Made by a program: the position numbers and the translations under genes. Below are positions 24,601-34,616 of a stretch of 64,000 bases of DNA, piece after piece (positions within the stretch are counted from its first letter, which is position 1; each line of letters opens with the position of its first letter). The DNA comes from Acanthococcus lagerstroemiae. Lineage: Eukaryota > Arthropoda > Insecta > Hemiptera > Eriococcidae. The stretch is from NCBI GenBank assembly GCA_031841125.1, contig CM063107.1, positions 68,521,814 through 68,585,813 on the forward strand, read 5' to 3'. The notes under the pieces were generated by a model. That model was not told the origin of the DNA, did not search any database, and worked only from the letters and a program-made list of their open reading frames with translations.

Positions 24601-27600
24601 GTGCGAAATCAACGGGGTGCCTCATCATGTTGAAATTAGCACATGTTGTGGTTTACATGAAGTGAATATTATGTTCTTACTATCATGTCTGTCTGTGATC
24701 TGAGAGATTTTTAGGCAAATTTTGATTAGTAAAAATTAGAAGAGAAAGATCTACCTTATGTCGTTTCCAACGAAAAACATCAATTAAAAATCAACCATCT
24801 GCCAAATCATGTGGAGTTTAAAATGTAAAACAGCTCACATTTTGGCTATGTAATCGAGGATGTTTCAAGTCCCGGCTTGGTTAGATTGATTTTAATTCAT
24901 TTTCGATTTCTGACAAATCAAGAAACAAAAAATAAAAGAGAATTTCTCTCGTCCCTAAACAAAAATTAATTTAAAATCACATAATTCTTTACAAAATACT
25001 AAGCGAAATAGGGCGCAAGTAGGTATTTAGTAAGGGAACAAACGGGGAGGAGGGAACTTTTTACCTACAAAATTCTTATAATTTCTTGAAAAGGGTGAAT
25101 TTTTTAGAATTTACTTCCTAATTAAATTGGTCTCAAACTATACCATTTGATCAATCTTGAAGATTTTTTCGAGTAGTTGGCACAACTGTCCTCTTATTAT
25201 TTCCTGAAAACCGGAGGTACTTATTTTATGTATCTTCAATCTTCGTGACGGAAGTCGAGAAAAATATTCACATTCATTTATATGTAATAAGTTACCTTTT
25301 AGTTGTAAGGAAGGGTTTATTAAAGCCGAGACATCATGTATGTAATAATCAAGGCCGGATTTAAGATTTTGTGGCCCTGGGGCCCAAAAAGATGTGGAGG
25401 CTCCAAAGTATCAACCAACCTCCCCCCCCCAAAAAAAAACAACTGAAGAAGTTCAAAATTACGAGTACAAATAATTGTGGAGGCCTCTAATTGGTGGAGG
25501 CCCGGGGCCCTGGGCCCCGTGGGACCCCCCTTAAATCCGGCCATGGTAATAATGCAGTTGAGTAATTATGTTTCTAAGATGTTTTTATTTAATACTCACT
25601 ACTCCAACTCTAAGGTTGCTACACATGCCAAAAAGCTAAGTTGCCGCCGCTGGAAGAGGCCCAGATTCACGTACCTTACTTATTCAATTGTAGATTGGGT
25701 TAGTATCTCTTGAGGTTGTCCTCCAGTCTAATGGTGCCCTTCGCCAAAACAAGAAAGTAGAAAGACCGACACACCGACAAAATCACTGTCATAAGGCAAA
25801 ATAGTAGTCCAACATAAGCTGACATAAACTAAAGATGGGCAGTTTTTCCTGTTGATTGCATGCATGCGTTCGTCAACTCCTGGGGAAAAAGAAAGTACAA
25901 GAAAATCTGTAGGGAATTCGACCAGTCAGATTTCAAGTTTTTGGCATTTCAGTTCGTCGGGGATTCTGAACCAAGATCCATTACACATGGTAATTCATAG
26001 TCGTGATGTGCAGATTACGTTGTAAAATATTTACCTACTCACCGTAGTGCAAGTAAGGTATTACATTCTTACACATAAGGGTTCCTCATCGAATACGATA
26101 CTTCGCAAAAATGTAGACGCTTACAAGGTTTACTTCATTTTGTTTTATATCTCAGCAATAAGACATCTAACACATGAAGGGAGCAGTACAACAAGTGGTT
26201 AAGTCCATTTTCTTGCAAACAAAAACTGCTAACCACGTTGTCGCTAGCCAGTATCACAGTCTGTCACTATGAGCGAACGAACTTGCTCACTTCTTGTGCT
26301 GTGCCCTCTGTGTGTTTTATCAAGTGTTCTATCTGTAAGTTTCTCAGTTTTGTATTCATAAAGATCATATGTCCGATCAAACTGAGCCTATGTCCCATTA
26401 CTTGTCATGTAACTTGGGTTACGTGATAAAATATACGGTAGGTACTCAATGCGCAGCATACACAGGGACTGCAGATAATGTAATTCGCTTATTACACGGG
26501 TACAGGAAAACTAAGGTTGTAAAACTGACCCGACATTCGTTGTGTAACTCAATTAAGTAACTTCTAAAAGCTGTCTTCAGTTGACTGACATCGATGATAG
26601 AAGATAGAACACAGTCAACCGAGATAATTACTACAGAGTCGCCAGATTAACAATGCTAATTATACTTAACACGTTTTTGAATATTCTAATGAATTTGTAT
26701 GTTTAATTTCCTTCAATTATTTTATGCAGCGTGATTCATCCTTTGCCTAACACATACACATTTTCTAAGCGAGTAACTGAAATTCTGCTGGCTGAGTTTG
26801 AATCGAAATTACCGCTAATTATTGCTCGTCCCACAATAGGTTCGTAACATCTTAATAAATAATAGATTACATTTATGTAGCATTTAAATAGCTTCAGATA
26901 GACCAGTGGCGCCGGAGCCGGGAGTCCTTGCTCTCATACTCGTCAAGCTGGAGGGGCAAAAGTATCATCCCCCCACCCTACCATTTCAATAAAATGAAAT
27001 TGTACGAATGAGAACTCACACAGACGTAGCGTGGACCAAAAAGTGAGGCGGATGAGCAAAATTATAATGTCAGACACCAACCCCTCATTTTTTGATGTGT
27101 TGTTCGTTGGGTATACCCAACCCTGTCAAGAGGGGAGGGAATACCCAGGGCCCGGACTTTAAAGAAGGCCCGATATTTTTAAAAGGCCTGAATTTCAATC
27201 ATACTCTACATCAAATCAGCAATCACTCCTTACACCATGAAAGAAACCTCTTATCCCGTAGCTTATAATTTTTTCCCATCTAACAAAAGAACAAAGTGAT
27301 TTTTCTCTGTACGGAGCTGGTATACCTATACTCGTTGGGAGGAGTAGGGTGGAAATAGTTTTCAGGAGTGGTCATTTATTTTTGTAACTGTAAAAACTCG
27401 GAGGACCGGGCATATTTCAGACAAGGAAGAATCATCAGGGGCCGGCCTCCCTGATGCTGCTCCCCTACACGAAACGGTACATGACCGAGTAAATACGCCC
27501 AGACGTATATTTTCTTTCAAACGGAAGAAAGGGCAATAGCTTATTGTCTTCAGAAACTTTTGTTCTAAAAATCCTAAGAAGTAAGAAAGAATCTCAAAAA

Positions 27601-30600
27601 AACTAGGCTTTTCTCCGTAAGGTCTGTGCTTAAATGTACTACTCGGGGGTCATTTGAACCTCCTTTTGTGACGTTCCTGGAAAAGATACGAAAACACTAC
27701 TGGAGACCGTTTTCATGGAGCATCTGGGGTAGAATAATGTTGTAGCAGAAATTTTGCTGTACATCTCATAGTACTCGAGATTTTTGAAACTTGTCTACGT
27801 TAGGTAAAGTGTACGAAAAAATTATAAAGCACTACCTAAATCAAGAAATTGAAAACCCATATGAGTATAGAAGTGTTTTTCTTTTTAAATTGGTACATAT
27901 CGCAGACGTATCTGCAACTACGGGAAAGCATTTTCATGTCTCGCAGCCATGTGCTCATTGATCTTGATCTTTGCTGTGCTCTGCGTGACTACAGTCTGCA
28001 GCCATGTTATTAACAGAAATTTCCATGAAAATGTCAACCACTGACTTGAATTGTTAGCATGAAGAGCTAAACATACGGAATGGCTTCATGTCGGGGGAAC
28101 GCGCCAAAAAATATGGAGCGCAACGTGCTCTGCGGAGCGTAGTGGACGACGACATTCTCATGTCCGCGCAGTCCGCGAAGCAGACATGAAAATGCTCTCC
28201 CGTGTTTGTAGACTCGTCCGAGATGATGCACTAGCAGAGCGTAGTGTTCGCAGACTGGTACAAGGAACGTGATGCTTGCAAGGGAGTACAGGCTGATACA
28301 AGGAGTGTGGTACTTGCAGAAACGAATGAAGTGTTGAGTCAGCCAGTTCTGTTTCGTTAGGTTTTTCGTTTTTTCGTTTATGTGCCAAAGCAAAAACATG
28401 AAAATTTCAATAACTTCAATTTACCTCACAACTGAGGCAGGTGGCAGGTGGCAGGCAAAGAGATACTAGTAACATGACTGCAACGCTGAATAAATTGAGC
28501 TTAAATTTCACCAAAAGTATATTGTTTACGTAAATGCCACATCGCTGCGGGGGCATGGAAATTAAGTATACCATACGTATATTTTGACCTTGGGCAGCGG
28601 ACCATTACTCTCCCTCTGGTTTTGGGGTCAGTGGTAATAGTAGCATCAAAGTAAGTAGCACTTATACTTCCTCGATTTTCAAAATTCCTTGTAACTTCAT
28701 CATCCCATTATACTTGCAACCTTTGACCTCAAAGAAAATTCCTCCTAACTCAATTATACTTTCAACCCTTGACTCCAAAGCTTACTTACTAATCAATTTC
28801 ATAAGCGAATAATCTTACTGTCTTAACGCGTTCTTAAGGGTTCGAAATCCCCCCCCCCCCGAAGGAAAACTAGGAAAGGTCCATCAACGTAGAAATTTTA
28901 AATATATGAGAACACATTGGGCAATCCATCGAAATAAAGATTTTTTAAGTGGCTAACTGCGAATGTTTCGTCAAATTTTTGATCCGGCTCTGATTTGGCA
29001 ATCAAAACAGAAATTTTACTCTTTGAATGAACGAAGTTGACTTGATTCAACAAATTAAACACAGTATTAATGTGTATCACTGGAGTGAGTCACGTAAAAT
29101 ACAAATATTCGTACTTTGAGAATCTGAACTTTCTCCCCTTTCCACCAGACACTAGGTCAAAAGGGCACAATCAACTCGGCTGAAAGACTGAGAACACTAT
29201 TCAAAGAAATTTCCTTTTTATTACTTTCGAGTAAGTTGCCTCACATTTCTGATCTAATCCTAACGTGAGTCCCCAATATCAAAAATTCATGATGCAAATA
29301 ACCAGTTCACAATTTTTTCGTAAGTCATTCTCACGAAAGTCGTTATGGAGCTTTTGTGAAACGGAATTACAAAATTGTTGCGAAAAAATCCTAGACCGCA
29401 CAGAGGGTTGCAGAATACAATTTGAAGTAAACAAATTTAAACTGGATTGAAGAACTACTGAAATAGGTATTATTTTAATCACTTATTATTTTGACTATTG
29501 CATCGAGTGTTTGATCCGACTCCGATTTGAGTTTCCAAAATTCAATTTCTACAGAAGAAGAGTAGATAGCATTTTCTTAGATTCCAACACCTTAGGTAGA
29601 ACATGGTGAAAATGATGAATACTATTTCAAAATCAGTAACTATAAAAAAGAGTTGTAACTTTTTTCAACTTTTCCCTTTAAAAATTCGATTATTCTATTG
29701 AATCAACTCAACTGCTCCTTTGATTTCTTTTTTTAAGAAGCATTTTTTTTTTTGGTGGACTCTAATTATTTACATCAAGCATTTCAGCAGTTCTTTTGAA
29801 GATGAAATCAGGAGTGAAAATATTAATTTCAGTTTAATTCTTCTCAAAAAATGAATCAAATATACACCGTATAAAAATAGAATAATTTTAATGGGATTTA
29901 AACTTAGAGTTTCAAGTGTTGGCAGCCCTGCATATGTGTAAGTGATCACGTATGATTTACTGTAAGCGTGTAGCAAACTTCAACTATCATTAAGTCGATT
30001 AGAAATTCACTTTCGAAGAAAATTTGTCCTAAATTCAACTGTATCATCTCCAAAAAATTAAATTATGATCAGTTCTATTGGTAGAATAGTTTTTACTCTG
30101 TTTTTTACCCTCCTAAAGATGGCAGTGTTTCTATTTGAAAGTACACATGATCACTCACTTATTTTCACCCGCTAACACCCGCGCAGGTAATTTTGCAGGG
30201 CACTCTAGTGCAGGTTTAAATCCCTAAGGGAAATTTTTTTTTTTGTCGTAAGATTCGAATTTAGAAGTTCCAATCCGAGATTGAAGAAGAATCTTATACA
30301 AAATATTCGGAATCCACTTTGATAGGTACCTACATTGTATCCTCGATTCTCGAGGTCGATTCAATTTTACTCATCGCAAGTTATTTTTTAACTTACTTTG
30401 AGGCTAAAGGAAAATATTTCGGTTTCTCGTTACGAATTTGTTCTTCTGTTGCCACAAATTTTGTAACGAATGTTCTCAGGTAAAAAGAAATTTTTTCATT
30501 CAAAATTAAGAAAACTGAGAAAACCATGAAGTGTGCTTTAGATTTTAAGTATCCATGATAAGGTACACCAAAAAATTTGATGTAATGATTCAGGCACGTA

Positions 30601-33600
30601 GCCAGAAGGGTGTTAGGGGGTGCTGATTACCCCCTAGCGCTTGCCGGAGCCCCCCTCGCAAAATTTCGTGAATAGAAAAAACGAATTTCTTGTATTTTTC
30701 TCGCTAGTTTTGTTATTTGTTCAAAACTTTTCTTTCCACTACATTTTAATGTTTATAAGCTTGGCACCACTGATTTTGCTTTGAAAGAGACGATTCGTGT
30801 GTTTGATTCACAAACACATCAGTGGTAGGCTGCTCGCGATCCAGTTCACATTGAATATCGATGACTAAATGCCTGAATGGCTGTTTGAAAACTGAAAATT
30901 TGAAAAGTCCATAGAATTAGAATTTTTTTACTTCCAAAAGTTCAAAAATTTGATCGTTGTAAAAGGGTGAATCTTTTTTTACCCGATATATTCATTTTTT
31001 TTTTTCAATGAGTTATCGGTAAGTTGAATCAACAGTTTTGATTGTGAATTTTGAGACCAAATTCAATGTTCTCATTGTAACACTGTAAATTTGCTATTTC
31101 TCTTCCAGAATGTTTGGTTTATATATTTTAAACATAATGGATAAGTGACTGAAAAAACTTATGGTGAAATCCAAAAAATGCGACGATAAAGATTCGACTC
31201 CAACTTCTTCGAATTTTAGAGCAAGGCTTTCTCAGGGCGGGGGGGGGGGGAGTGTCAAACTAAGATTTTCAAGGAAGAAAAAGTTCAAAATTGAGGTATT
31301 TTTAGAAGTCGCCGATATTAGAAGACTATTTTATAAAAATGAAGGTAAAATTACTGCTCGAGCAAACATTTTTCGAAAAAAACGTGTTTTAAAGGCGAAA
31401 AATTGCTCATTTTTGTATATTTTACATTAAACTTCAGGTGCTTTTGGAGGAAATTCACCCGCTTCACCCCCCATGGCTACACCACTACCTCGTAGAAATC
31501 TTCACATTATTTCACATTATACGTATACTATGTACATCCTCAAGCCCCCCCCCCCCCGTAAACGGTCAGCACCTCCTACCGCCGATGGCTGGCTATGGGC
31601 CTGTAATGATTGAAATCAATGACTGAACACCTAAATCCAGATTTCATTTCTTCATCGCTTTTTCAGGTCCAGTCGATTTTGCCCATTTGTTTTCGAACCC
31701 ACTGTGAGGTGACGGAGGAGGAAACAGAATCTGTTCGTAGATTTGTACTTCATTCCACAATGATTTCCTGACAATGGGTGTGAAAATAACTTCGAAATTA
31801 AAAGCGGAAATAATTACACAATTTTTCATTGCGAAGTTCAGGTTTTGGGCCCTGATTGCGAAGTCCGATGGGATAATCGAATAGAATGACCTAAAAGACC
31901 CCTGTTTTAACCCTTTCATTTTCCAGATCAAGTTGGTTTTGTCTTCTCTCAATAGTGAAATTTAAATTCTGGCTGTTAATCACAAATCTGTGGCAATTTT
32001 CGAAATTAAAGACCTCAGAAACTTTGGTTTTCATATTTTAAAGCCAACAGTCACTGTCGCCAATCTGAAGCATACAATTTTCATTTTGGAGCCTAAATCG
32101 GGGATGGATCATACATCTCCACCTGATAGGATGTTCCGATTCAGTGAAGTCAAGCAATCTCGATACTTAGGTGGTTCGATCTCTCTATTCTTTAGAAATG
32201 TGAACGTTGGTAGATCTTCCGCTCCTGTTTAGGACAGAATGGAATCCTCCAAGAAACAGGATTTTAGCATGTTAAGAATCTGCTTGGTTCTTTTCTCGCC
32301 TGCTAATAATAAAAATAAAAAAAAATCGTTACAGAATAAGGTCATTCCCGATTGTACTGATTTCTAATACTTATCTTCCCCTTCTACCTATCCCATTAGG
32401 ATTATAGATTTCCAACAGAAAAGAAGCAGAAAAAAAAAGTCAGTCAATAGATTTTTGAACTATGTCCCTCCTCCACTCATGATTCCCTTCCGGCGCCTCT
32501 GAGATAGACCATTAAATAGGGGTATATCAAGTAAGTACTCGTACGGTGTACTTAAATTCTAAGTACGACAGTGGGGTACCTAAGTAACTAATGCTAATGA
32601 CAAATTTCTTTTGTCGAATCACCAGCTATCTACTAAATATACTCATACGTACACAAATGCATTGACTAAAATTATTATTGGAGGGGCACAGCTCAAGTGA
32701 CAAACATTTGAAATGAAATGTGTACAAGTTGAATATTAATAGTGTATCTCTAGAAATTTTTGAAAGGAGAAGGCACTGATGATTTCATTCGGGTTAATAG
32801 GAGAAAAACAATGGTTACGAGAAGAACGAGCGAGAAATTTTTGAAGATTTCAAAGAATTTGTATCAGAAAATGCCTTAAGATCTAGGTAGAAAAAGGTAG
32901 CGAAAACTTAGCTCATCAGTTCAGACAATTTCGCAAAGAATAATGCAACCACTTTAGGACAAAGTTACTAATTTATTGAGAGCGGAGCCGACCAGTATTT
33001 AATTAAGGGACAAAATATGCTCTGCTGTCTTCAAGTCGGCATCCATGCAACTATAAAGTTTGTAATCAATTACAGAATCAGATTTGATTTAACACCCCAA
33101 AATGTACGTGTAGACTACTCCAGCACTCCCACATCCGCAGGCACCATGAAGAAAAATTACCAAGGGATGAACTCAAATTTTTTTAAACTAGAAGTCACCT
33201 ATTTCACGAACGGAGCGAGTGAAAACTTTACTGAAGTTCTTCACAAACCTGAGTCGGAAAAACAAAAATCGTCTAAAAAATACTGAAATTTTTCAACTGA
33301 AGTCAGTTATCAAACTTTTTTTCTGTTTTGTCAGTGGTTTCAGCTTTGAGAGAACCATTTAAAGGCTGGGTTGACAATTTAAATGGCTGTGTGGGCGTAG
33401 CTGTCGCAACAGGAAAAGGAGTCCTCAGAACAATGTACGTTGATCAAAAAAAAAAGGGAGATTTAATACCGGTTGACATTGTTTGCAATGCTTTAATAGC
33501 AATGCCGTGGGCCGAAACAGAGAATAATAAGTAAGTCATAGAACTCAGAATTTCAGGTACAACAAAATAGTCGATGATACATAGAATAACCGACTTCTTA

Positions 33601-34455
33601 TATGAGGTCCACAACTAAAACAAAAAAGCAACTCTTTTTCCAGACTAAATAAAATCGTTGTCTACAATGTAGCCGCAACTGAATTCGAAGGATTTACCTG
33701 GAGACAGTACCAGATACTTTGCACCCGAGCTTCGTTGAAGTATCCATTTGACATGCTTTTCTGGTATCCAACATTCGATATCATAGAAGAGAATAAATAT
33801 CGGTATGAGGTCAAAAAATTTTTCTACCATCTTCTACCGGCTCTTTTCATCGATTTCATTCTTCTCCTGTTGGGAAAGAAACGTTTGTTAGTAACTCAAA
33901 ATTTTCACGTAGTTTAAGTATAATTAGTTAAATTCACTTTCTATTAGGTACTAAGTCTAATTTATTTGAATTCCTAATAAGTCATTCCAGAATGTTAAAA
34001 TATTCTAATTTCAGCATGATGCGCGTTCAGAAAAAAATATCGGATGGACTCAAGGTGCTGACATACTTTTCTCGTCTGCAGTGGCTTTTCGAAACGACCA
34101 ACATTTTACAATTAAAGCAATTAATGAATGCAGCTGATAGACAGAATTTTCCAGTCACTCTCGAGGACTTCGGTGATTCTCAGGAAATAGCCGATTTGTC
34201 GACTATTTGTGTTAAAAAATATGTTCTGAAGGAGGACATGAATAATTTGGAACGTTGTCGTTTTAAACTGAAATTGTACGTAAAAGGCACCCTTTTCATA
34301 CTACGAAACGAGTTCTCGACTGGAGTATTTCATTACCTATTCTAACAACTTGAAACTTATTTTACAGATTATACGGCCTGAAAATTATAGTGGATGTGGT
34401 CTTCTACTTGGTATTAGCCAGGATACTAATGCTGATATTTTTTCACTTTTTTTAA
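18475..34455 (+). CDS. Fatty acyl-CoA reductase (wax-type), complete spliced gene FAR-B
   Basis: Family role: NADPH-dependent reduction of long-chain fatty acyl-CoA to fatty alcohol, usually on ER or peroxisomal membranes, feeding wax, cuticle-lipid or pheromone synthesis. Eight exons join in phase: 18475-18672, 18899-19147, 22582-22727, 26730-26839, 33335-33530, 33644-33886, 34015-34275, 34368-34455. Total 1491 nt including TAA, 496 residues, a normal FAR length. Visible in order: Rossmann motif TGATGFIG (residues 19-26), the VSTAY segment (154-158), catalytic YTFSK (Tyr207, Lys211), IARPTIV then the [12 protein letters not shown] block (about 230-252), RTMYVD and the DLIPVDI signature, and a FAR_C/Sterile-type C-terminal domain (about 350-455) ending in a hydrophobic segment (about 470-496). 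The ATG follows a splice acceptor (AG at 18470-18471), so an upstream 5' UTR exon is likely. All introns are GT-AG. FAR-A and FAR-C flank it on the same strand. The exact substrate cannot be read from sequence. Confidence 0.93.
18899..19147 (+). CDS. FAR-B coding exon 2
   Basis: Encodes residues 67-149, from [16 protein letters not shown] through [12 protein letters not shown] and the [12 protein letters not shown] block to [12 protein letters not shown]. These are standard Rossmann-domain blocks of FARs. Acceptor TTACAG, donor GTAAAA, phase 0 at both ends. No recognisable counterpart remains in FAR-C. Confidence 0.92.
19700..20560 (+). repeat. Degenerate ~67-bp minisatellite (FAR-B intron 2)
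   Basis: Units resemble ACCAATCATATTATTCATAT-CATCATTACCA-...-TATCA-GAGGGTATC-GGGGATGCCCCC. Seen at about 19740-20070, after the 20071 element at about 20425-20560, and as a lone remnant at 22440-22530. The 138-codon frame across it (19523-19939) is a by-product. Confidence 0.65.
20071..20423. mobile_element. Long-inverted-repeat element inside a minisatellite
   Basis: Outer arms ATATGAGTACGTGC ... GCACGTACACATAT and AGGTCCCACTTTGTC ... GACAAAGTGAGACCT. Inner arms GATCGAATGAGACCCCGCG ... GGGGTCTCATTCGATC. It interrupts the roughly 67-bp minisatellite, which resumes on the far side. Confidence 0.68.
20617..20872. mobile_element. hAT-like element, diverged
   Basis: Termini CAGGGGCGCAACCAG and (reversed) CAAGGGCGCAACCAAGG, with GGAGGGGCT near both ends. 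Target duplication not detectable. In FAR-B intron 2. Confidence 0.62.
20990..21128. repeat. Perfect 20-bp inverted repeat pair
   Basis: TTTTTTATCACTAGGGTCAG at 20990-21009 and its exact reverse complement at 21109-21128, 99-bp spacer. Probably a small palindromic element; in FAR-B intron 2. Confidence 0.7.
21290..21740 (+). repeat. Two-copy tandem repeat, ~203-bp period
   Basis: GCGATTATTTTGATAAATATG...ACAGAAAAGTTGT near 21354 recurs near 21557, each followed by a TATAGAAAATTTAACAAG-AACAT block and TTGGTCCTGAAGT. Flanks AAACTGGGGCGCTTT (about 21235) and AAAGCGCCACAGGTT (about 21727) are roughly inverted, so the whole may be one element. Confidence 0.6.
22582..22727 (+). CDS. FAR-B coding exon 3
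   Basis: Encodes residues 150-197 plus two bases of codon 198. Contains [20 protein letters not shown], the conserved VSTAY segment, and ends [11 protein letters not shown]. Acceptor CAACAG, donor GTAAGT. The intron before it is 3434 bp and the one after it 4002 bp. Confidence 0.92.
23717..23915 (-). mobile_element. tRNA-derived SINE, copy 1
   Basis: On the - strand it begins GGGGTCTGGTTGGCTGAGTG, a tRNA head with an A-box-like GGCTGAGTGGATAGAGCG, and has a B box TGTTCGAGCCC (23872-23882). The tRNA-unrelated body ends in an A-rich AGAAAAAGAG tail. It is flanked by a 16-bp target duplication, 23701-23716 (TTGGAGATTTCAGCAG) and 23916-23931 (one mismatch), so the boundaries are precise. It lacks about 20 bp between the boxes that copy 2 retains. 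It lies in intron 3 of FAR-B, antisense. Confidence 0.9.
24241..24492. mobile_element. hAT-like non-autonomous element with G/C runs
   Basis: Termini CAGGGGCGGATACAGC and (reversed) CAGTGCGGCTGATACAG. Duplication ATCAGACC/ATAAGACC (24233-24240, 24493-24500). The left end is repeated internally near 24352 (GGGCGGATACAG), and there are poly-G and poly-C runs. In FAR-B intron 3. Confidence 0.82.
25350..25545. mobile_element. hAT-like non-autonomous element
   Basis: Termini CAAGGCCGGATTTAAG and (reversed) CATGGCCGGATTTAAG. Perfect 8-bp duplication GTAATAAT (25342-25349, 25546-25553). In FAR-B intron 3. Confidence 0.88.
26730..26839 (+). CDS. FAR-B coding exon 4 (catalytic Tyr-Lys)
   Basis: Encodes the rest of codon 198 to residue 234 plus one base: [17 protein letters not shown], then [10 protein letters not shown]. 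It holds the catalytic YxxxK pair (Tyr207, Lys211) of the extended short-chain dehydrogenase fold. Acceptor ATGCAG, donor GTTCGT. The following intron (26840-33334) is 6495 bp and carries several transposons. Confidence 0.92.
27120..27298 (+). repeat. Dispersed repeat, FAR-B intron 4 copy
   Basis: AACCCTGTCAAGAGGGGAGG, CCGGACTTTAAAGAAGGCCC and CCTTACACCATGAAAGAAAC; the inverted partner at 37667-37853 shares about 180 bp. Confidence 0.72.
30591..31603. mobile_element. hAT-like non-autonomous element, 1013 bp
   Basis: Termini CAGGCACGTAGCCAG and (reversed) CAGGCCCATAGCCAG. Perfect 8-bp duplication TAATGATT (30583-30590, 31604-31611). The interior has a G run near 31240 and a C run near 31548 but no transposase. 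In FAR-B intron 4. Confidence 0.85.
33335..33530 (+). CDS. FAR-B coding exon 5
   Basis: Encodes residues 235-299 plus two bases. Contains [27 protein letters not shown] and [15 protein letters not shown], which match the most conserved FAR block after the catalytic motif. Acceptor TTGTCAG, donor GTAAGT. It is followed by a 113-bp intron. Confidence 0.92.
33644..33886 (+). CDS. FAR-B coding exon 6
   Basis: Completes Lys300, encodes residues 301-380 and two bases of codon 381. It runs from [14 protein letters not shown] through the start of the FAR_C domain ([20 protein letters not shown]). Acceptor TTCCAG. Donor GTTAGT is chosen because it keeps phase with exon 7 and with the FAR-C copy. Confidence 0.9.
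34015..34275 (+). CDS. FAR-B coding exon 7
   Basis: Encodes codon 381 to residue 467 plus two bases: [51 protein letters not shown]. This is the core of the FAR_C (Sterile) domain. Acceptor TTTCAG, donor GTACGT, then a 92-bp intron. Confidence 0.91.
34368..34455 (+). CDS. FAR-B terminal coding exon 8
   Basis: Encodes Leu468 to residue 496 and TAA at 34453-34455: [20 protein letters not shown] and a hydrophobic tail, a likely membrane anchor. The same exon design (acceptor TTTACAG, then L-Y-x-x-K-I) is seen in FAR-A (4190) and FAR-C (43384). Confidence 0.91.
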
Positions 34456-34610
34456 TGAATCATGATCTCACGATCAAAATGAATATCAACGAAGATTAGA
34501 ACAGGCCAATTCGAATGTCATTCAATCTGGAGAGAACTACCGGTTTTATTTACTTTTTTTTTTTTTTTTTTTTTTTTGTGATTTTGTATTTATGGGATAT
34601 GAAACACTGT

Positions 34611-34616
34611 AATAAA
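34611..34616 (+). promoter_or_regulatory. Polyadenylation signal of FAR-B
   Basis: AATAAA about 155 bp after the FAR-B stop. A 24-nt T run (34554-34577) lies in the 3' UTR between them. Confidence 0.6.

Larger units (their letters stand above)
26840..33334 (+). other. FAR-B intron 4
   Basis: 6495-bp intron. Contents: dispersed repeat 27120-27298, loosely repetitive AT-rich DNA, the 30591-31603 hAT-like element and degenerate repeats at 31650-32100. No internal gene recognised. Confidence 0.8.

Noticed and set aside
28067..28399. Arg/Ala-rich sequence with GCGTAGTG repeats resembling a coding segment
   Set aside because: Frames are broken on both strands and no domain is identifiable.
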